A DNA stretch of 64,000 nt from Dehalococcoidia bacterium (GTDB taxonomy: Bacteria; Chloroflexota; Dehalococcoidia; Tepidiformales; Tepidiformaceae): positions 16,190-80,189 of the forward strand of contig JAGQHB010000103.1 of NCBI GenBank assembly GCA_020432045.1. Reading direction: 5' to 3'. Made by a program: the position numbers and the translations under genes. The notes below the pieces were generated by a model. It was not told the DNA's origin. It made no database searches and saw only the letters and a program-made list of their open reading frames with translations. This document shows, one piece after another, positions 34,223 to 43,234 of this stretch. Position 1 is the stretch's first letter, and each line of letters starts with the position of its first letter.

Positions 34223-34301
34223 TGCGAGACCTCCGTTGTGCGCTATGATAGCGACGCGAGCGAATAACTCCAAGATATGGACTCACTCCAATAACTGGAC
34301 T
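34222..34301. promoter_or_regulatory. Divergent hxlR/fbiC promoter region with two tandem operator-like dyads
   Basis: Two 17-bp elements, ACTCCA-N5-TGGACT, lie at 34267-34283 and 34285-34301, 18 bp apart. Inside each is the inverted repeat TCCA-N5-TGGA. For fbiC a plus promoter TTGCGA (34222-34227), 16 bp, TATGAT (34244-34249) places the dyads just after the start of transcription. For hxlR a minus promoter with TTGGAG (34273-34268), 18 bp, TATCAT (34249-34244) overlaps the first dyad. HxlR proteins are known to bind tandem sites, so autoregulation plus fbiC control is plausible. Inference. Confidence 0.6.
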
Positions 34302-34325
34302 GTCCACCGCGCACCGGAGGACATG

Positions 34326-36785
34326 ATGACGAACGGCTACCACGAACTCCTTGCTCGCGTCCGCGATGGCGCCTCACCGACCGACGACGAAGCACGGCAG
34401 TTGACGGATTTCACGGAACTGGAACCGCTGTTGGAAGTGGCGACTGCGCTGAACGACGCTGGCCACGGGAACGTGATCTCATACTCGCGGAAGGTGTTCA
34501 TCCCGCTTACCCAGCTTTGCCGCGACGTCTGTCACTACTGCACGTTCGCCAAGCCCCCCCGGCCCGGCCAGCGCGCCTATCTGACTGCGGACGAGCTGCT
34601 GGCGATCGCCCGCGCAGGCGCCGATGCAGGATGCAAAGAGGCACTCTTCACGCTCGGCGATAAGCCGGAGCTACGTTACAAGGTCGCGAAGCGTGAGCTG
34701 GCCGAACTCGGCTACGAAACGACGATCCAGTACCTCGCGGCGATGGCGGACCTCGTCTTCAAGGAGACAGGCCTGTTGCCGCACGCCAACCCCGGTGTGA
34801 TGACACGGGAGGAAGTAGCACTGCTGCGTACCGTGTCGATTTCGCAGGGGATCATGCTCGAAAGCGCGTCTGATCGGCTGCTTGAGAAAGGCGGCGTGCA
34901 CTACGGTTCACCGGACAAGCGCCCGGGCGTCCGGCTTGAAACAATGCGCCACGCCGGCGAACTCCAGGTGCCATTCACTTCCGGGATCCTGATCGGTATC
35001 GGTGAAACACGCGCCGAGCGGATCGACGCGCTCCTCTCGTTGCGGGCCCTCCACCGGGAACACGGACATATCCAGGAGATCATCGTCCAGAACTTCCGGG
35101 CAAAAGCCGGCACAAAGATGGCCGACGCACCCGAGCCGGACCTGGAGGACCTGCTCTGGACGATCGCGATGGCCCGCGTGGTGTTTGGGCCGGAAATGAA
35201 CATCCAGGCACCGCCCAACCTCAGCTACGATCTGTACCCAAGGCTCATTTCCGCGGGCCTAAACGACTGGGGTGGTGTCTCTCCTGTGACGCCCGACCAT
35301 GTGAACCCGGAAGCACCCTGGCCACACCTGGAACAGCTGCGGCAGAACACCGCCGCCTGTGGCCGCGAACTCACCGAACGCCTCGCGATCTATCCGGCCT
35401 ACGCGCTGGATGGAGACCGCTGGCTGGATGAACAGCTGAGGACGCCTGTAGTCCGCGCGATCGACGCCGACGGATTTGCCCGGACAGAGGATTGGGCGCC
35501 CGGCGAGTTGGCGGATATCCCGGCGGCATACCGGCCGTTGGTCGCTGGAGAGCCTTCGAGGCCAACCGGACCCGTGACTGCTCGTACCCAGAAGATTCTT
35601 GACCAGGTCGAATCTGGCGAGAGCCTATCTGAAGCGCAAATTGCGGCACTGTTCCGCGTGCGCGGGTCGGATTTCTTCGCGGTGTGCGAGGCAGCCGATG
35701 CGCTTCGGGAGCGGGTCAACGGCAACACCGTCAGCTACGTCGTCAACCGGAACATTAACTACACGAATGTCTGCTACTTCAAGTGCCAGTTCTGTGCGTT
35801 CTCCAAGGGCAAGCTGAGCGAAAACCTTCGGGGGACGCCCTACGACCTCGACCTCGATGAGGTGGTGAGGCGCACGACCGAAGCATGGGAACGCGGCGGC
35901 ACGGAAGTCTGTATGCAGGGAGGTATCCACCCGGACTACACCGGCGAGACGTACCTGGAGATCCTGAACGCGGTGAAGGAAGCGCAGCCGGATATCCATG
36001 TCCACGCCTTCTCGCCACTGGAGGTTTCGCAGGGGGCAGAAACGCTCGGGCTGCCGGTGCGGGAGTACCTGCGACGCCTGAAGGCGGCTGGACTGGGGAC
36101 ACTCCCCGGCACCGCAGCGGAAGTGCTTGACGACGAGGTGAGGAGGACGCTTTGTCCCGACAAGCTCTCGACGCAGGAGTGGCTTGATGTGGTGGAGGCG
36201 GCACACCTCGAAGGGTTCCGGACGACCTCGACAATCATGTACGGCCACATCGATGGACCGGTGAACTGGGCGCGCCACCTGATGCGGCTACGCGAGCTAC
36301 AGCAGCGCACCGGGGGAATTACGGAGTTCGTGCCTCTGCCGTTCGTGCACATGGAGGCGCCGATATACCTCAAAGGCAAGGCGCGCCAGGGGCCGACGTT
36401 CCGTGAGGCCGTGTTGATGCACGCGGTTGCGAGGCTCGTCCTGCACCCGTTGATCACGAACATCCAGGTGTCGTGGGTGAAGATGGGGGTTGATGGCGTG
36501 CGGGCCTGCCTGAACGCGGGCGTGAACGACATGGGCGGCACGCTGATGAACGAGAGCATCAGCCGGGCAGCCGGCACGCTCCACGGGCAGGAGCTGCCCC
36601 CAGCTGCGATGGAGGAGATCATCCGCGCTGCGGGGCGGGTGCCACGACAACGAAGCACGCTCTACGGCGAGCCACCCACCGAACAGCAGGTACGGTCGTT
36701 TGGAGCACCCGAACTGCTGCCGATCGTGCTGACACCGCTGAAGCCCAGGGGGCGGCGGCGCGAAGCCGTCTCCTCCGGCGCGTAG
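34326..36785 (+). CDS. fbiC: FO synthase FbiC (fused CofG-CofH)
   Basis: 819 aa from the ATG at 34326, five bases after GGAGG; the ATG just before it (34323) is the alternative. This is a bifunctional radical-SAM enzyme that makes 7,8-didemethyl-8-hydroxy-5-deazariboflavin (FO), the chromophore of coenzyme F420. The CofG half has CxxxCxxC at C65, C69, C72 (CRDVCHYC) and the CofH half has it at C483, C487, C490 (CYFKCQFC). Fused FbiC is known from actinobacteria and some Chloroflexota; methanogens have separate proteins. Other F420 genes are not in the window. Regulated probably by the divergent HxlR. Confidence 0.96.
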   Translation: MTNGYHELLARVRDGASPTDDEARQLTDFTELEPLLEVATALNDAGHGNVISYSRKVFIPLTQLCRDVCHYCTFAKPPRPGQRAYLTADELLAIARAGADAGCKEALFTLGDKPELRYKVAKRELAELGYETTIQYLAAMADLVFKETGLLPHANPGVMTREEVALLRTVSISQGIMLESASDRLLEKGGVHYGSPDKRPGVRLETMRHAGELQVPFTSGILIGIGETRAERIDALLSLRALHREHGHIQEIIVQNFRAKAGTKMADAPEPDLEDLLWTIAMARVVFGPEMNIQAPPNLSYDLYPRLISAGLNDWGGVSPVTPDHVNPEAPWPHLEQLRQNTAACGRELTERLAIYPAYALDGDRWLDEQLRTPVVRAIDADGFARTEDWAPGELADIPAAYRPLVAGEPSRPTGPVTARTQKILDQVESGESLSEAQIAALFRVRGSDFFAVCEAADALRERVNGNTVSYVVNRNINYTNVCYFKCQFCAFSKGKLSENLRGTPYDLDLDEVVRRTTEAWERGGTEVCMQGGIHPDYTGETYLEILNAVKEAQPDIHVHAFSPLEVSQGAETLGLPVREYLRRLKAAGLGTLPGTAAEVLDDEVRRTLCPDKLSTQEWLDVVEAAHLEGFRTTSTIMYGHIDGPVNWARHLMRLRELQQRTGGITEFVPLPFVHMEAPIYLKGKARQGPTFREAVLMHAVARLVLHPLITNIQVSWVKMGVDGVRACLNAGVNDMGGTLMNESISRAAGTLHGQELPPAAMEEIIRAAGRVPRQRSTLYGEPPTEQQVRSFGAPELLPIVLTPLKPRGRRREAVSSGA

Positions 36786-36798
36786 ACGCGCAACGGGC

Positions 36799-37629
36799 CT
36801 ATGGGCTCCAGGTCACGACACCGATTGGGAGCGGATGGTCGGCGATGCGGATACCTTCGGTGGTCCGGTGGGATTCCAGCCACGCTGCGAGCAGGGCGTC
36901 CTTCGCCCCACCCTCCTGGATGAAGAGCTGATGCCGGAGAAAGCGTCGAGCGACTTCTGCATCGTCGTATAGGGCGGGTCCGCGAACCCCGGCGAGCCGT
37001 ATTTCCGGCGTCTTGCCGCGAGCGAGCAGCAGGGTGAGGAATTCGGGAAGAGCCGGGAGGACCGCGCGCTCAACTCCATGGACTGGGGGCCATGCTCCGG
37101 CCGCGACGCTGGCAGGCGCCTCGTAGAGCAGGACTGCCACGCAGAGCCGGCTGGCGGCGCGCTCCATCGCGTCGAGAAATGGCCCAATGTCCTCGATGTC
37201 GTATCCGACGTGGGAAATGAAGGCGACATCGACGGCTGGAGGCGGTTCAAGCGGCCACGTCGCCGGGATCAACTCGATGTTGGAGATGCCGTACTGGGTC
37301 ATCCCGTCTCCAAGGACTGAGCGCATCCCCGCCGACGGTTCGACCGCGACGACCTTGCCCGCCTTCTGCGCCAATGCGAGGGCGTAGCGGCCACCGCCGG
37401 CGCCAATATCGAGCCATGTTTCGCCGGGAAGTACGAGATTGCGGAGGGCATCGAGGGCTGGTTCGTCGGTGCGGAGAGGATCGGCCCGGAAGGATGCGGC
37501 CATCGGCGCGTAGAAGTCCTTCGGGGGTTCGCCTTCGCGGTACGCCTCGGCCTGGTCGCGGTTAGCGCGCACGCGGTTGGCCCACGCGGTCAGAGCTTCG
37601 GATCGGGTCGGCCTGAGCGGGTCGTTCAT
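36799..37629 (-). CDS. Class I SAM-dependent methyltransferase
   Basis: 276 aa from the ATG at 37629; the frame is open further upstream, but that part overlaps the promoter of the rhodanese gene. The SAM-binding motif I is LDIGAGGGRYALALAQ, the acidic end of strand 2 is KVVAVEPS and a motif-IV-like VAFISHVGYDI follows. The N-terminal ~70 residues form a helical cap. Nothing in the sequence fixes the substrate. It is convergent with fbiC (13-bp gap). Confidence 0.8.
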   Translation of the reverse strand: MNDPLRPTRSEALTAWANRVRANRDQAEAYREGEPPKDFYAPMAASFRADPLRTDEPALDALRNLVLPGETWLDIGAGGGRYALALAQKAGKVVAVEPSAGMRSVLGDGMTQYGISNIELIPATWPLEPPPAVDVAFISHVGYDIEDIGPFLDAMERAASRLCVAVLLYEAPASVAAGAWPPVHGVERAVLPALPEFLTLLLARGKTPEIRLAGVRGPALYDDAEVARRFLRHQLFIQEGGAKDALLAAWLESHRTTEGIRIADHPLPIGVVTWSP

Positions 37630-37684
37630 GATACGCAGTCTCCGGCGGGAAACCGGGCGTTGCAACTCGCCCGGAGCGTACCTA

Positions 37685-37693
37685 TGCGATACT
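37685..37693 (+). promoter_or_regulatory. Extended -10 promoter of the rhodanese gene
   Basis: TGC-GATACT predicts transcription from about 37700. The leader then holds AAGGAG eight bases before the TTG start at 37729, so unlike several neighbours this mRNA has a normal Shine-Dalgarno leader. Confidence 0.4.
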
Positions 37694-37728
37694 GGATCCA
37701 CTGAATTGCCGCCGAAGGAGAACGCAAC

Positions 37729-38079
37729 TTGGCAACTCGCAACCCCCAGGAACCCTTCACCCGGATCTCGGTCGCGGAAGCGAAAGCAAAGCTCGATGAC
37801 GGGTCCGCCGTGATGGTGGACGTCCGCGATCCGGGCGAATACGCGGAAGTCCACGCCGACGGCGTCCGTCTTATCCCTGTGAACACGGTCGTCAACGAGG
37901 TCCAGCAGATCCGGGACTATGCAGGAAACAAAGAAGTTATGTTTATCTGCAGGTCGGGCCAGCGATCTGCGCTCGCAGCGGAATTTGCGGTCGCCGGGGG
38001 GCTCTCCGACATCGAGCTGTACAACGTGGAAGGTGGCACACTCGCCTGGGTCGAGGCCGGTCTGCCGCTTGGCGACTAG
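37729..38079 (+). CDS. Single-domain rhodanese (sulfurtransferase-like)
   Basis: 116 aa. The rhodanese fold is seen in ISVAEAKAKLDDG, VMVDVRDPGEYAEVHADGVRLIPV and the active-site loop CRSGQRS, where the first Cys would carry the persulfide. The TTG at 37729 follows AAGGAG with good spacing and gives a normal family N-terminus. Such small rhodaneses deliver sulfur for cofactors, tRNA thiolation or sulfide handling; the acceptor is unknown. An alpha/beta hydrolase gene starts 15 bp downstream. Confidence 0.9.
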   Translation: MATRNPQEPFTRISVAEAKAKLDDGSAVMVDVRDPGEYAEVHADGVRLIPVNTVVNEVQQIRDYAGNKEVMFICRSGQRSALAAEFAVAGGLSDIELYNVEGGTLAWVEAGLPLGD

Positions 38080-38094
38080 GACACCGCGGATTCA

Positions 38095-38919
38095 GTGACG
38101 GAGGCGATCGACCGCAGGGTATCGCTGCCGGGCGGGCAGTTCCGCCTGCTGGAGTGGGCCGGCGCGGAACCATCCGCCGTGTTTCTGCACGGGCTGACTG
38201 GCACGGCTGATGTCTGGCGCCCATCTATCGGCGCGTTGGCGCCTGGCGCTCCGCATTCGTTCGCGATCGACCAGCGCGCCCACGGACGCACGAACGCGGA
38301 CCGGGCGCGCGAAACCGCCCGGCGCATGGCGCGGGATGTCGCGGATCTCGTGGCCTCGCTGGGCCTTGAGCGGCCGCATCTTGTCGGGCATTCCATGGGG
38401 GGCCGGATAGCGATCGTTGCCGCGGCGCACTACCCACAGCTGTTCCGGTCGGTCGCCATCGTCGATATCGGCCCTGATGCGTGGAAGCAGAACTGGGTGG
38501 ATTCGGTCAACGGGTTCGCCCGGATGCGCCCCTCCCTGAGTGCCGGGGATATCGCCCGGACCATCGAACGGCGCCAGCTCGACGCCGACAACGAAGCGGC
38601 ATTCCGCGCGCGATTTGCCGAGCAGCCGGACGGCAGCTTTCGCCCGTTGGGGAGCGTCGAGGCAATGTCGCGGATGGTGAGGATCCAGCGTTCGGCGAGC
38701 TACTGGTCCGACTGGGAAGCGATCCGGCCACCCGCCCTGTTGGTGCGCGGCGGCGATTCCGATGAGCTGCGGCCGCACGTCTTTGACCAGATGCGGCGGC
38801 GCAACCCGGCCGTCGAGGTCGTGGAGTTCGCGGGTGTTGGCCACAATGTGCCGCTGCTGGCCCCGGCACGTCTCGCCGCAACATTGGCGGCGTTCTGGCG
38901 CAACATCAGCGGGCCTTGA
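38095..38919 (+). CDS. Alpha/beta hydrolase
   Basis: 274 aa, GTG start. The core motifs are the oxyanion HG in FLHGLTGTADVW, the nucleophile elbow G-H-S-M-G-G in LVGHSMGGRIA, an Asp after LLVRGGDS and the catalytic His in GVGHNVPLL. The cap domain lies around residues 125-195. The lipid, ester or haloalkane substrate cannot be told apart from the sequence. It lies 15 bp after the rhodanese gene and 37 bp before a sortase gene on the same strand. Confidence 0.87.
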   Translation: MTEAIDRRVSLPGGQFRLLEWAGAEPSAVFLHGLTGTADVWRPSIGALAPGAPHSFAIDQRAHGRTNADRARETARRMARDVADLVASLGLERPHLVGHSMGGRIAIVAAAHYPQLFRSVAIVDIGPDAWKQNWVDSVNGFARMRPSLSAGDIARTIERRQLDADNEAAFRARFAEQPDGSFRPLGSVEAMSRMVRIQRSASYWSDWEAIRPPALLVRGGDSDELRPHVFDQMRRRNPAVEVVEFAGVGHNVPLLAPARLAATLAAFWRNISGP

Positions 38920-38956
38920 AGATCAGGGCCGGGCTCCCGTTCGTACCAGAGGTGGC

Positions 38957-39625
38957 ATGAGACATCGAATTGTTGCTCCCGTCGTCCTGTTCGCCTTTCT
39001 CGCGGGCATTGCGTTGCTGAGCGTGTCGCTCGCCGCACCGGAAGGGCTGACCCGGCGAGCGGTGCTGCCGCACATCTCGAACGCCGACCCGGAGCCAACG
39101 CCCACCCCAACAGCAACGCCAGCGCCACGAAAGGACCCGTACGTCGGGCCGATCAAGTCGTTGTACCTCGGCTCAGCACTGGTCTTGGGCGGAGCACCAC
39201 TGGAAGAACGCGATACCTACTTCAGCGGTGGCCGCGAGTATTTCGAAGACCCCTCTGCGCCGCAGTACATCACCTGGTATCCGAGGTTCGGGCGGCCGGG
39301 ATGGGCGGCGGGGAACACGATCTTCGCCGCTCACGTGAACTATGTGCATTACGGGAACGGCCCGTTTGCCTACCTGCTGGATGCAGCTGCAGGGGACGCC
39401 CTCTACATAACCATGGACAACGGCGACATGCTGACTTACACCGTTAAGTCTGTGACGCTCTACCACCTGGCCGGGCTGGACATGGACGCGGTGGTATTTC
39501 CGGCGCTGGACAGCCATACGGAGCGCGTGACGTTGATTAGCTGCGGTGGGACGTTCATCCCTGCTGCGGTCGGCGGCGAATACGACAGCCGGATCGTGTT
39601 GGTGGCGGAGCGGTACGTGCCTTAG
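38957..39625 (+). CDS. Sortase-like transpeptidase (class E/F type)
   Basis: 222 aa from the ATG at 38957. A single N-terminal membrane helix (VAPVVLFAFLAGIALLSVSL) is followed by a Pro/Thr-rich linker (PEPTPTPTATPAP) and a sortase beta-barrel. The catalytic triad is seen as H126 (FAAHVN), C196 (LISCGG) and R212 (SRIVLV). This places it among sortases of GC-rich Gram-positives and Chloroflexota. They attach proteins with LPxTG-like sorting signals to the cell wall. No LPxTG substrate or pilin gene is visible nearby, so the substrate is unknown. Confidence 0.88.
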   Translation: MRHRIVAPVVLFAFLAGIALLSVSLAAPEGLTRRAVLPHISNADPEPTPTPTATPAPRKDPYVGPIKSLYLGSALVLGGAPLEERDTYFSGGREYFEDPSAPQYITWYPRFGRPGWAAGNTIFAAHVNYVHYGNGPFAYLLDAAAGDALYITMDNGDMLTYTVKSVTLYHLAGLDMDAVVFPALDSHTERVTLISCGGTFIPAAVGGEYDSRIVLVAERYVP

Positions 39626-39735
39626 GGATGCATCCAAAGCCCTGACCGCGCTGCACCCAAACCCGAAGCGCCGTCTATCTCCAATGGGGCGGCACGGATC
39701 CCGCGTGTGCTCAGCGCAGCGGCTACCCGGAATCC

Positions 39736-39764
39736 TTGTGAGCTTGCCAAGGACTTGCTAAGAT
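39736..39764 (+). promoter_or_regulatory. Promoter of the principal sigma factor gene
   Basis: TTGTGA (39736-39741), a 17-bp spacer and TAAGAT (39759-39764) preceded by TGC form a good extended sigma-70 promoter. Transcription would start near 39771, giving a ~60-nt leader that includes GAAGGAG about 13 bases before the ATG. Confidence 0.55.
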
Positions 39765-39830
39765 GGACAAGGCGGATTGCGCCCATTTCCGTTTGTGCCC
39801 GTCCGTCGAAGAAGGAGTTCTAACCAGTAG

Positions 39831-41450
39831 ATGAGTGACGATACCCTGACCGAGACCCCAACCGCTGCCGGCAGCGACATGCTTGGCAGCGTGTTGAGCC
39901 GTCTTTCCAGCAGCGAATTCGAGGAAGAGTCAGACGAGGACACCCCTGCTGACCTCGAAGAGGAAGAAGAAGAAGAAACCCAGGCTGAGCAGGAAGAAGA
40001 AGAAGTAGAGTCCGTCGCGCTCCTCGCCGACGAGGCTGAGGGCATTGACGACCCGGTCCGGATGTACCTCCGCGAAATCGGCAAGGTTTACCTGCTGACT
40101 GCGGACGATGAGAAGCACCTCGCCCGCCAGATGGAAGAAGGCATCCATCTGCGCCAGATCGAGGAAGCGTATGTGGCGACGTATGGGCATCCGCCCTCCG
40201 CGGCGCGCGTCGCCGTCTCGCTCCTGGAGCAGTGGACGGGTCTGCTGCCGGTATTCAAGGCGGCGAAGCCGTTTCTCGACGATTACGACAAGATCATCGC
40301 AAGGAACGCGCCAGTACTCGACAAGGATGAGCCGCCGCCGCGTACGCCAAAGTGGCGAGTCGCGGGCACACCGAAGCTGAAGAACATGTCCTTCTCCGAG
40401 GTCATCGGCGATTCGCAGTTCCGCGGACTAATCGACGGCGAGCTGGACGCGGACTTCCTCCGGTACGCGAACCAGAAGATGAAGCGGACCGGCGACGACC
40501 AGGACGACCGTACCCACAAGGACATCGTCCTGCTCTCAATCGTCACGCATATCCTGAATCGCGACCTCGTGTCGCAGATGGGCGAAGAGGCTGGCGGCGA
40601 GGACAACCTCATCCCGCCGATCGACGGACTGGTCGAAAAGCTGGCGCCGCTGGAGGACAAGCTCCGGTACCACTTCGAGGCGCTGAAGCAGCACGGCGAC
40701 CGTGCCGAGCGGCGTCTCACGGAGGCGAACCTTCGCCTTGTGGTGTCGGTGGCGAAGAAGTACATCGGCCGGGGCATGTCGCTGCTGGACTTGATCCAGG
40801 AAGGCAACATCGGCCTCATACGCGCGGTCGAGAAGTTCGACTACCGCAAGGGCTTCAAGTTCTCGACGTACGCGACATGGTGGATCCGGCAGGCGATCAC
40901 CCGCGCGATAGCGGACCAGGCGCGGACCATCCGCATCCCGGTCCACATGGTGGAGACGATTAACAAGCTGGTACGCGTCAGCCGCCGCCTCGTGCAGGAG
41001 TACGGACGTGAGCCGACGAGCGAAGAGATTGCTCGCGGCATGACGGAAGCCGGCAAGCAAGACGCGGCATCGATGTTTAGCCCGGAGCGCATCCGGGAGA
41101 TTCAGAAGGTGTCGCAGGAGCCGGTCTCCCTCGAGACGCCGATCGGCGAAGAGGAAGACAGCCACCTTGGGGACTTCATTCCCGATGAGGGCGCTCTCGC
41201 CCCTGCGGAGGCCGCGAGCCAGCAGCTCCTCCGGGAGCAGGTCGAGGATGTGCTCGCGAGCCTGACGAGCCGGGAACGGCGTGTTTTGCAGCTTCGGTTT
41301 GGTCTCGAGGACGGTCGAAGCCGCACCCTCGAAGAGGTTGGACGCGAATTCGGGGTCACCCGCGAACGCATCCGCCAGATCGAAGCGAAAGCCCTTCGAA
41401 AGCTTCGGCACCCGAGCCGGAGCCGGAAGCTGCGAGACTACCTGGACTAG
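39831..41450 (+). CDS. rpoD: Primary RNA polymerase sigma factor RpoD/SigA
   Basis: 539 aa. Instead of a clear region 1.1 the first ~65 residues are extremely acidic (a run of Glu). Region 1.2 is [19 protein letters not shown] ~200-residue non-conserved insert follows. Region 2 includes [26 protein letters not shown], with the -10-binding segment [17 protein letters not shown]. Regions 3 and 4 end with [20 protein letters not shown] and [23 protein letters not shown], the -35-binding helix. It is the housekeeping sigma factor. An intrinsic terminator follows the stop. Confidence 0.97.
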   Translation: MSDDTLTETPTAAGSDMLGSVLSRLSSSEFEEESDEDTPADLEEEEEEETQAEQEEEEVESVALLADEAEGIDDPVRMYLREIGKVYLLTADDEKHLARQMEEGIHLRQIEEAYVATYGHPPSAARVAVSLLEQWTGLLPVFKAAKPFLDDYDKIIARNAPVLDKDEPPPRTPKWRVAGTPKLKNMSFSEVIGDSQFRGLIDGELDADFLRYANQKMKRTGDDQDDRTHKDIVLLSIVTHILNRDLVSQMGEEAGGEDNLIPPIDGLVEKLAPLEDKLRYHFEALKQHGDRAERRLTEANLRLVVSVAKKYIGRGMSLLDLIQEGNIGLIRAVEKFDYRKGFKFSTYATWWIRQAITRAIADQARTIRIPVHMVETINKLVRVSRRLVQEYGREPTSEEIARGMTEAGKQDAASMFSPERIREIQKVSQEPVSLETPIGEEEDSHLGDFIPDEGALAPAEAASQQLLREQVEDVLASLTSRERRVLQLRFGLEDGRSRTLEEVGREFGVTRERIRQIEAKALRKLRHPSRSRKLRDYLD

Positions 41451-41474
41451 CGCAGCTATTTCACGACGAGCGAA

Positions 41475-41510
41475 AGCGGGCAGCATGACGGTGCTGCCCG
41501 CTTCGTTTTG
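41475..41510 (+). terminator. Intrinsic terminator after rpoD
   Basis: An 11-bp stem (AGCGGGCAGCA and complement, 41475-41485 with 41492-41502) around a TGACGG loop is followed by TCGTTTTG. It begins 25 bp after the rpoD stop. Confidence 0.8.
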
Positions 41511-41593
41511 TCCGGTCGATCGCGGCAGTCTCCGTCTTTCATTCCCTCAGTCCCACGGCCAGAATGCCGCAAGAATGAAGGAGGGCCACGACT

Positions 41594-42328
41594 ATGGGAA
41601 GGCTCGACGGGAAGATTGCGCTCATCACCGGCGGCGCGCGCGGCCAGGGGGCGGCCGAAGCACGGCTGTTTGCTGCGGAAGGCGCGGTTGTGTTCCTGAC
41701 CGATGTCCTCGATGCGGAGGGTGCTGCGGTTGCGGCCGAGATCGATGGCCACTACCTCCGGCACGATGTGACGAACGAGGCAGCGTGGGAGTCCGCGGTG
41801 GCCGAGGTCGTCCGGTTGCATGGGCGGGTCGATGTGCTTGTGAACAACGCCGGGATCTACCGATCGGCGCCGCTGACGGAAATGTCGCTGGATGACTACC
41901 GCCGTGTAATCGACGTGAACCAGGTTGGTGTGTTTCTCGGGTTGAAGCACGTCGGCCGGCAGATGCTGCTTCAGGGTTCGGGGGCGATGGTGAACATCTC
42001 CTCCGTCGCGGGTCTCAGGGGTGGGGGCACGGCCATCGCCTATACGGCCAGTAAGTGGGCTGTACGGGGGATGACGAAGACAGGTGCACAGTACTTCGGG
42101 CCGCACGGCATCCGGGTGAATTCAATCCACCCGGGCCTCATCGAAACACCAATGCTGCACCAGCTGCCGGGGATGGATGCTGATCCGGAACGTTATGTGC
42201 AGCGGATTCCAATGGGCCGGATCGCCGAGGCAGACGACGTGGCGAAGCTCGCTCTGTTCCTCGCCTCGGACGACAGCTCCTACATCAACGGGGCGGAGGT
42301 CACCGTCGATGGCGGGATGACCGCATAA
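41594..42328 (+). CDS. Short-chain dehydrogenase/reductase
   Basis: 244-aa classical SDR. The cofactor loop is TGGARGQG, followed by NNAG (in LVNNAGIY) and the catalytic Ser (NISSVAG) with YTASK (Y-x-x-x-K). The TGGARGQG form and the C-terminal INGAEVTVDGGMTA are typical of 3-alpha/20-beta-hydroxysteroid and related alcohol dehydrogenases of the actinobacterial type. An Asp after the second strand (LTDVLDAEG) suggests NAD+ rather than NADP+. GAAGGAGG precedes the ATG. The substrate is not known. It is convergent with an alpha/beta hydrolase gene, 7 bp away. Confidence 0.9.
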   Translation: MGRLDGKIALITGGARGQGAAEARLFAAEGAVVFLTDVLDAEGAAVAAEIDGHYLRHDVTNEAAWESAVAEVVRLHGRVDVLVNNAGIYRSAPLTEMSLDDYRRVIDVNQVGVFLGLKHVGRQMLLQGSGAMVNISSVAGLRGGGTAIAYTASKWAVRGMTKTGAQYFGPHGIRVNSIHPGLIETPMLHQLPGMDADPERYVQRIPMGRIAEADDVAKLALFLASDDSSYINGAEVTVDGGMTA

Positions 42329-42335
42329 CGGTGCA

Positions 42336-43193
42336 TCACGCCGGTGTTTGCGCTCGCAGGAATGTCCGTACGGTATCGATGAAGTCCTGTCTGCGATCCG
42401 GGTCGTTCCACTGGAAAGGCAGCATCGTGGCGTTTGGCGCCTCACGGGCAATGCGTTCGCCGATCCCTCGCGGGTGGAACGGGTCGTTGCCGGGAGCTAC
42501 GAGCATTGGCGTGGTGCAGGATTGCATCCATTCGGGCGTCGCTGTGAAGTAGGGCGGCTTGTCCGGCCACATGCCGTCACGGAAGGCGACAACCAGCGCG
42601 ACGTAGTCCTCGGGCGCCATCGCTTCGATCTCCGCGCGGAACGCCGGGTCATTGGCGATGCGCGGGGCGAACGGTCCGGCAGCGTTGTTCGCCATGAACA
42701 GCGAGTTCTGGATCGCTGCGGCCGTGACGGCCTTCATGCCCTCGGCCTTCGCTACCCGCATGGTCTCGTTGAACATCGCGTAGAAAACACCGACGTTGTT
42801 GGTTTCGTTTAGGCCGACCGGGTTCTGAGCGACAGCCGCGGCGATTCGTTCAGGCGCAGCCTGGATCAGGTTCCAGATGTAGGCACCGCCTATGCAGCCC
42901 CCCATCACGTGGGCACGGCGCGCGCCCGCATCATCGAGGACAGCGAGCTGGTCGCCTGCAGTCTGCGCGTAGCTAAAGGGTGTGGCGGGGGCGAAACTCG
43001 TGCCGGCGTGGCGCTGGTCCATGCCGATGACTCGGAATTCGTCGCTGAGTTCTTTCATCGGGTTGAAAGCGCTCTGATCCCAGAACTCGACCTGGCTGGA
43101 GACGCCGCCAGGAGCGATGAGAAGCAGGGGGAAGCCCGTACCTTCGACCTCGTAGTGGATCGAAGCACCGTCGGGACGAGCAATGATCGTCAT
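42336..43193 (-). CDS. Alpha/beta hydrolase with Cys at the nucleophile position
   Basis: 285 aa. The fold motifs are present (LLLIAPGGVSSQ oxyanion loop, GMDQRHAGTS after strand 4). The nucleophile elbow reads G-G-C100-I-G-G instead of G-x-S-x-G, so Cys would be the nucleophile, as in dienelactone hydrolases. PMLVAPGNDPFHP near residue 240 probably supplies the acid and a histidine. A GGAGGG Shine-Dalgarno precedes the ATG. It is followed by a Rieske gene on the same strand only in the sense that both are minus-strand genes; that gene lies upstream. The substrate is unknown. Confidence 0.82.
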   Translation of the reverse strand: MTIIARPDGASIHYEVEGTGFPLLLIAPGGVSSQVEFWDQSAFNPMKELSDEFRVIGMDQRHAGTSFAPATPFSYAQTAGDQLAVLDDAGARRAHVMGGCIGGAYIWNLIQAAPERIAAAVAQNPVGLNETNNVGVFYAMFNETMRVAKAEGMKAVTAAAIQNSLFMANNAAGPFAPRIANDPAFRAEIEAMAPEDYVALVVAFRDGMWPDKPPYFTATPEWMQSCTTPMLVAPGNDPFHPRGIGERIAREAPNATMLPFQWNDPDRRQDFIDTVRTFLRAQTPA

Positions 43194-43234
43194 CGGAACC
43201 CTCCGTGGGCCGCATGTGACACGAGTCTACTGCG

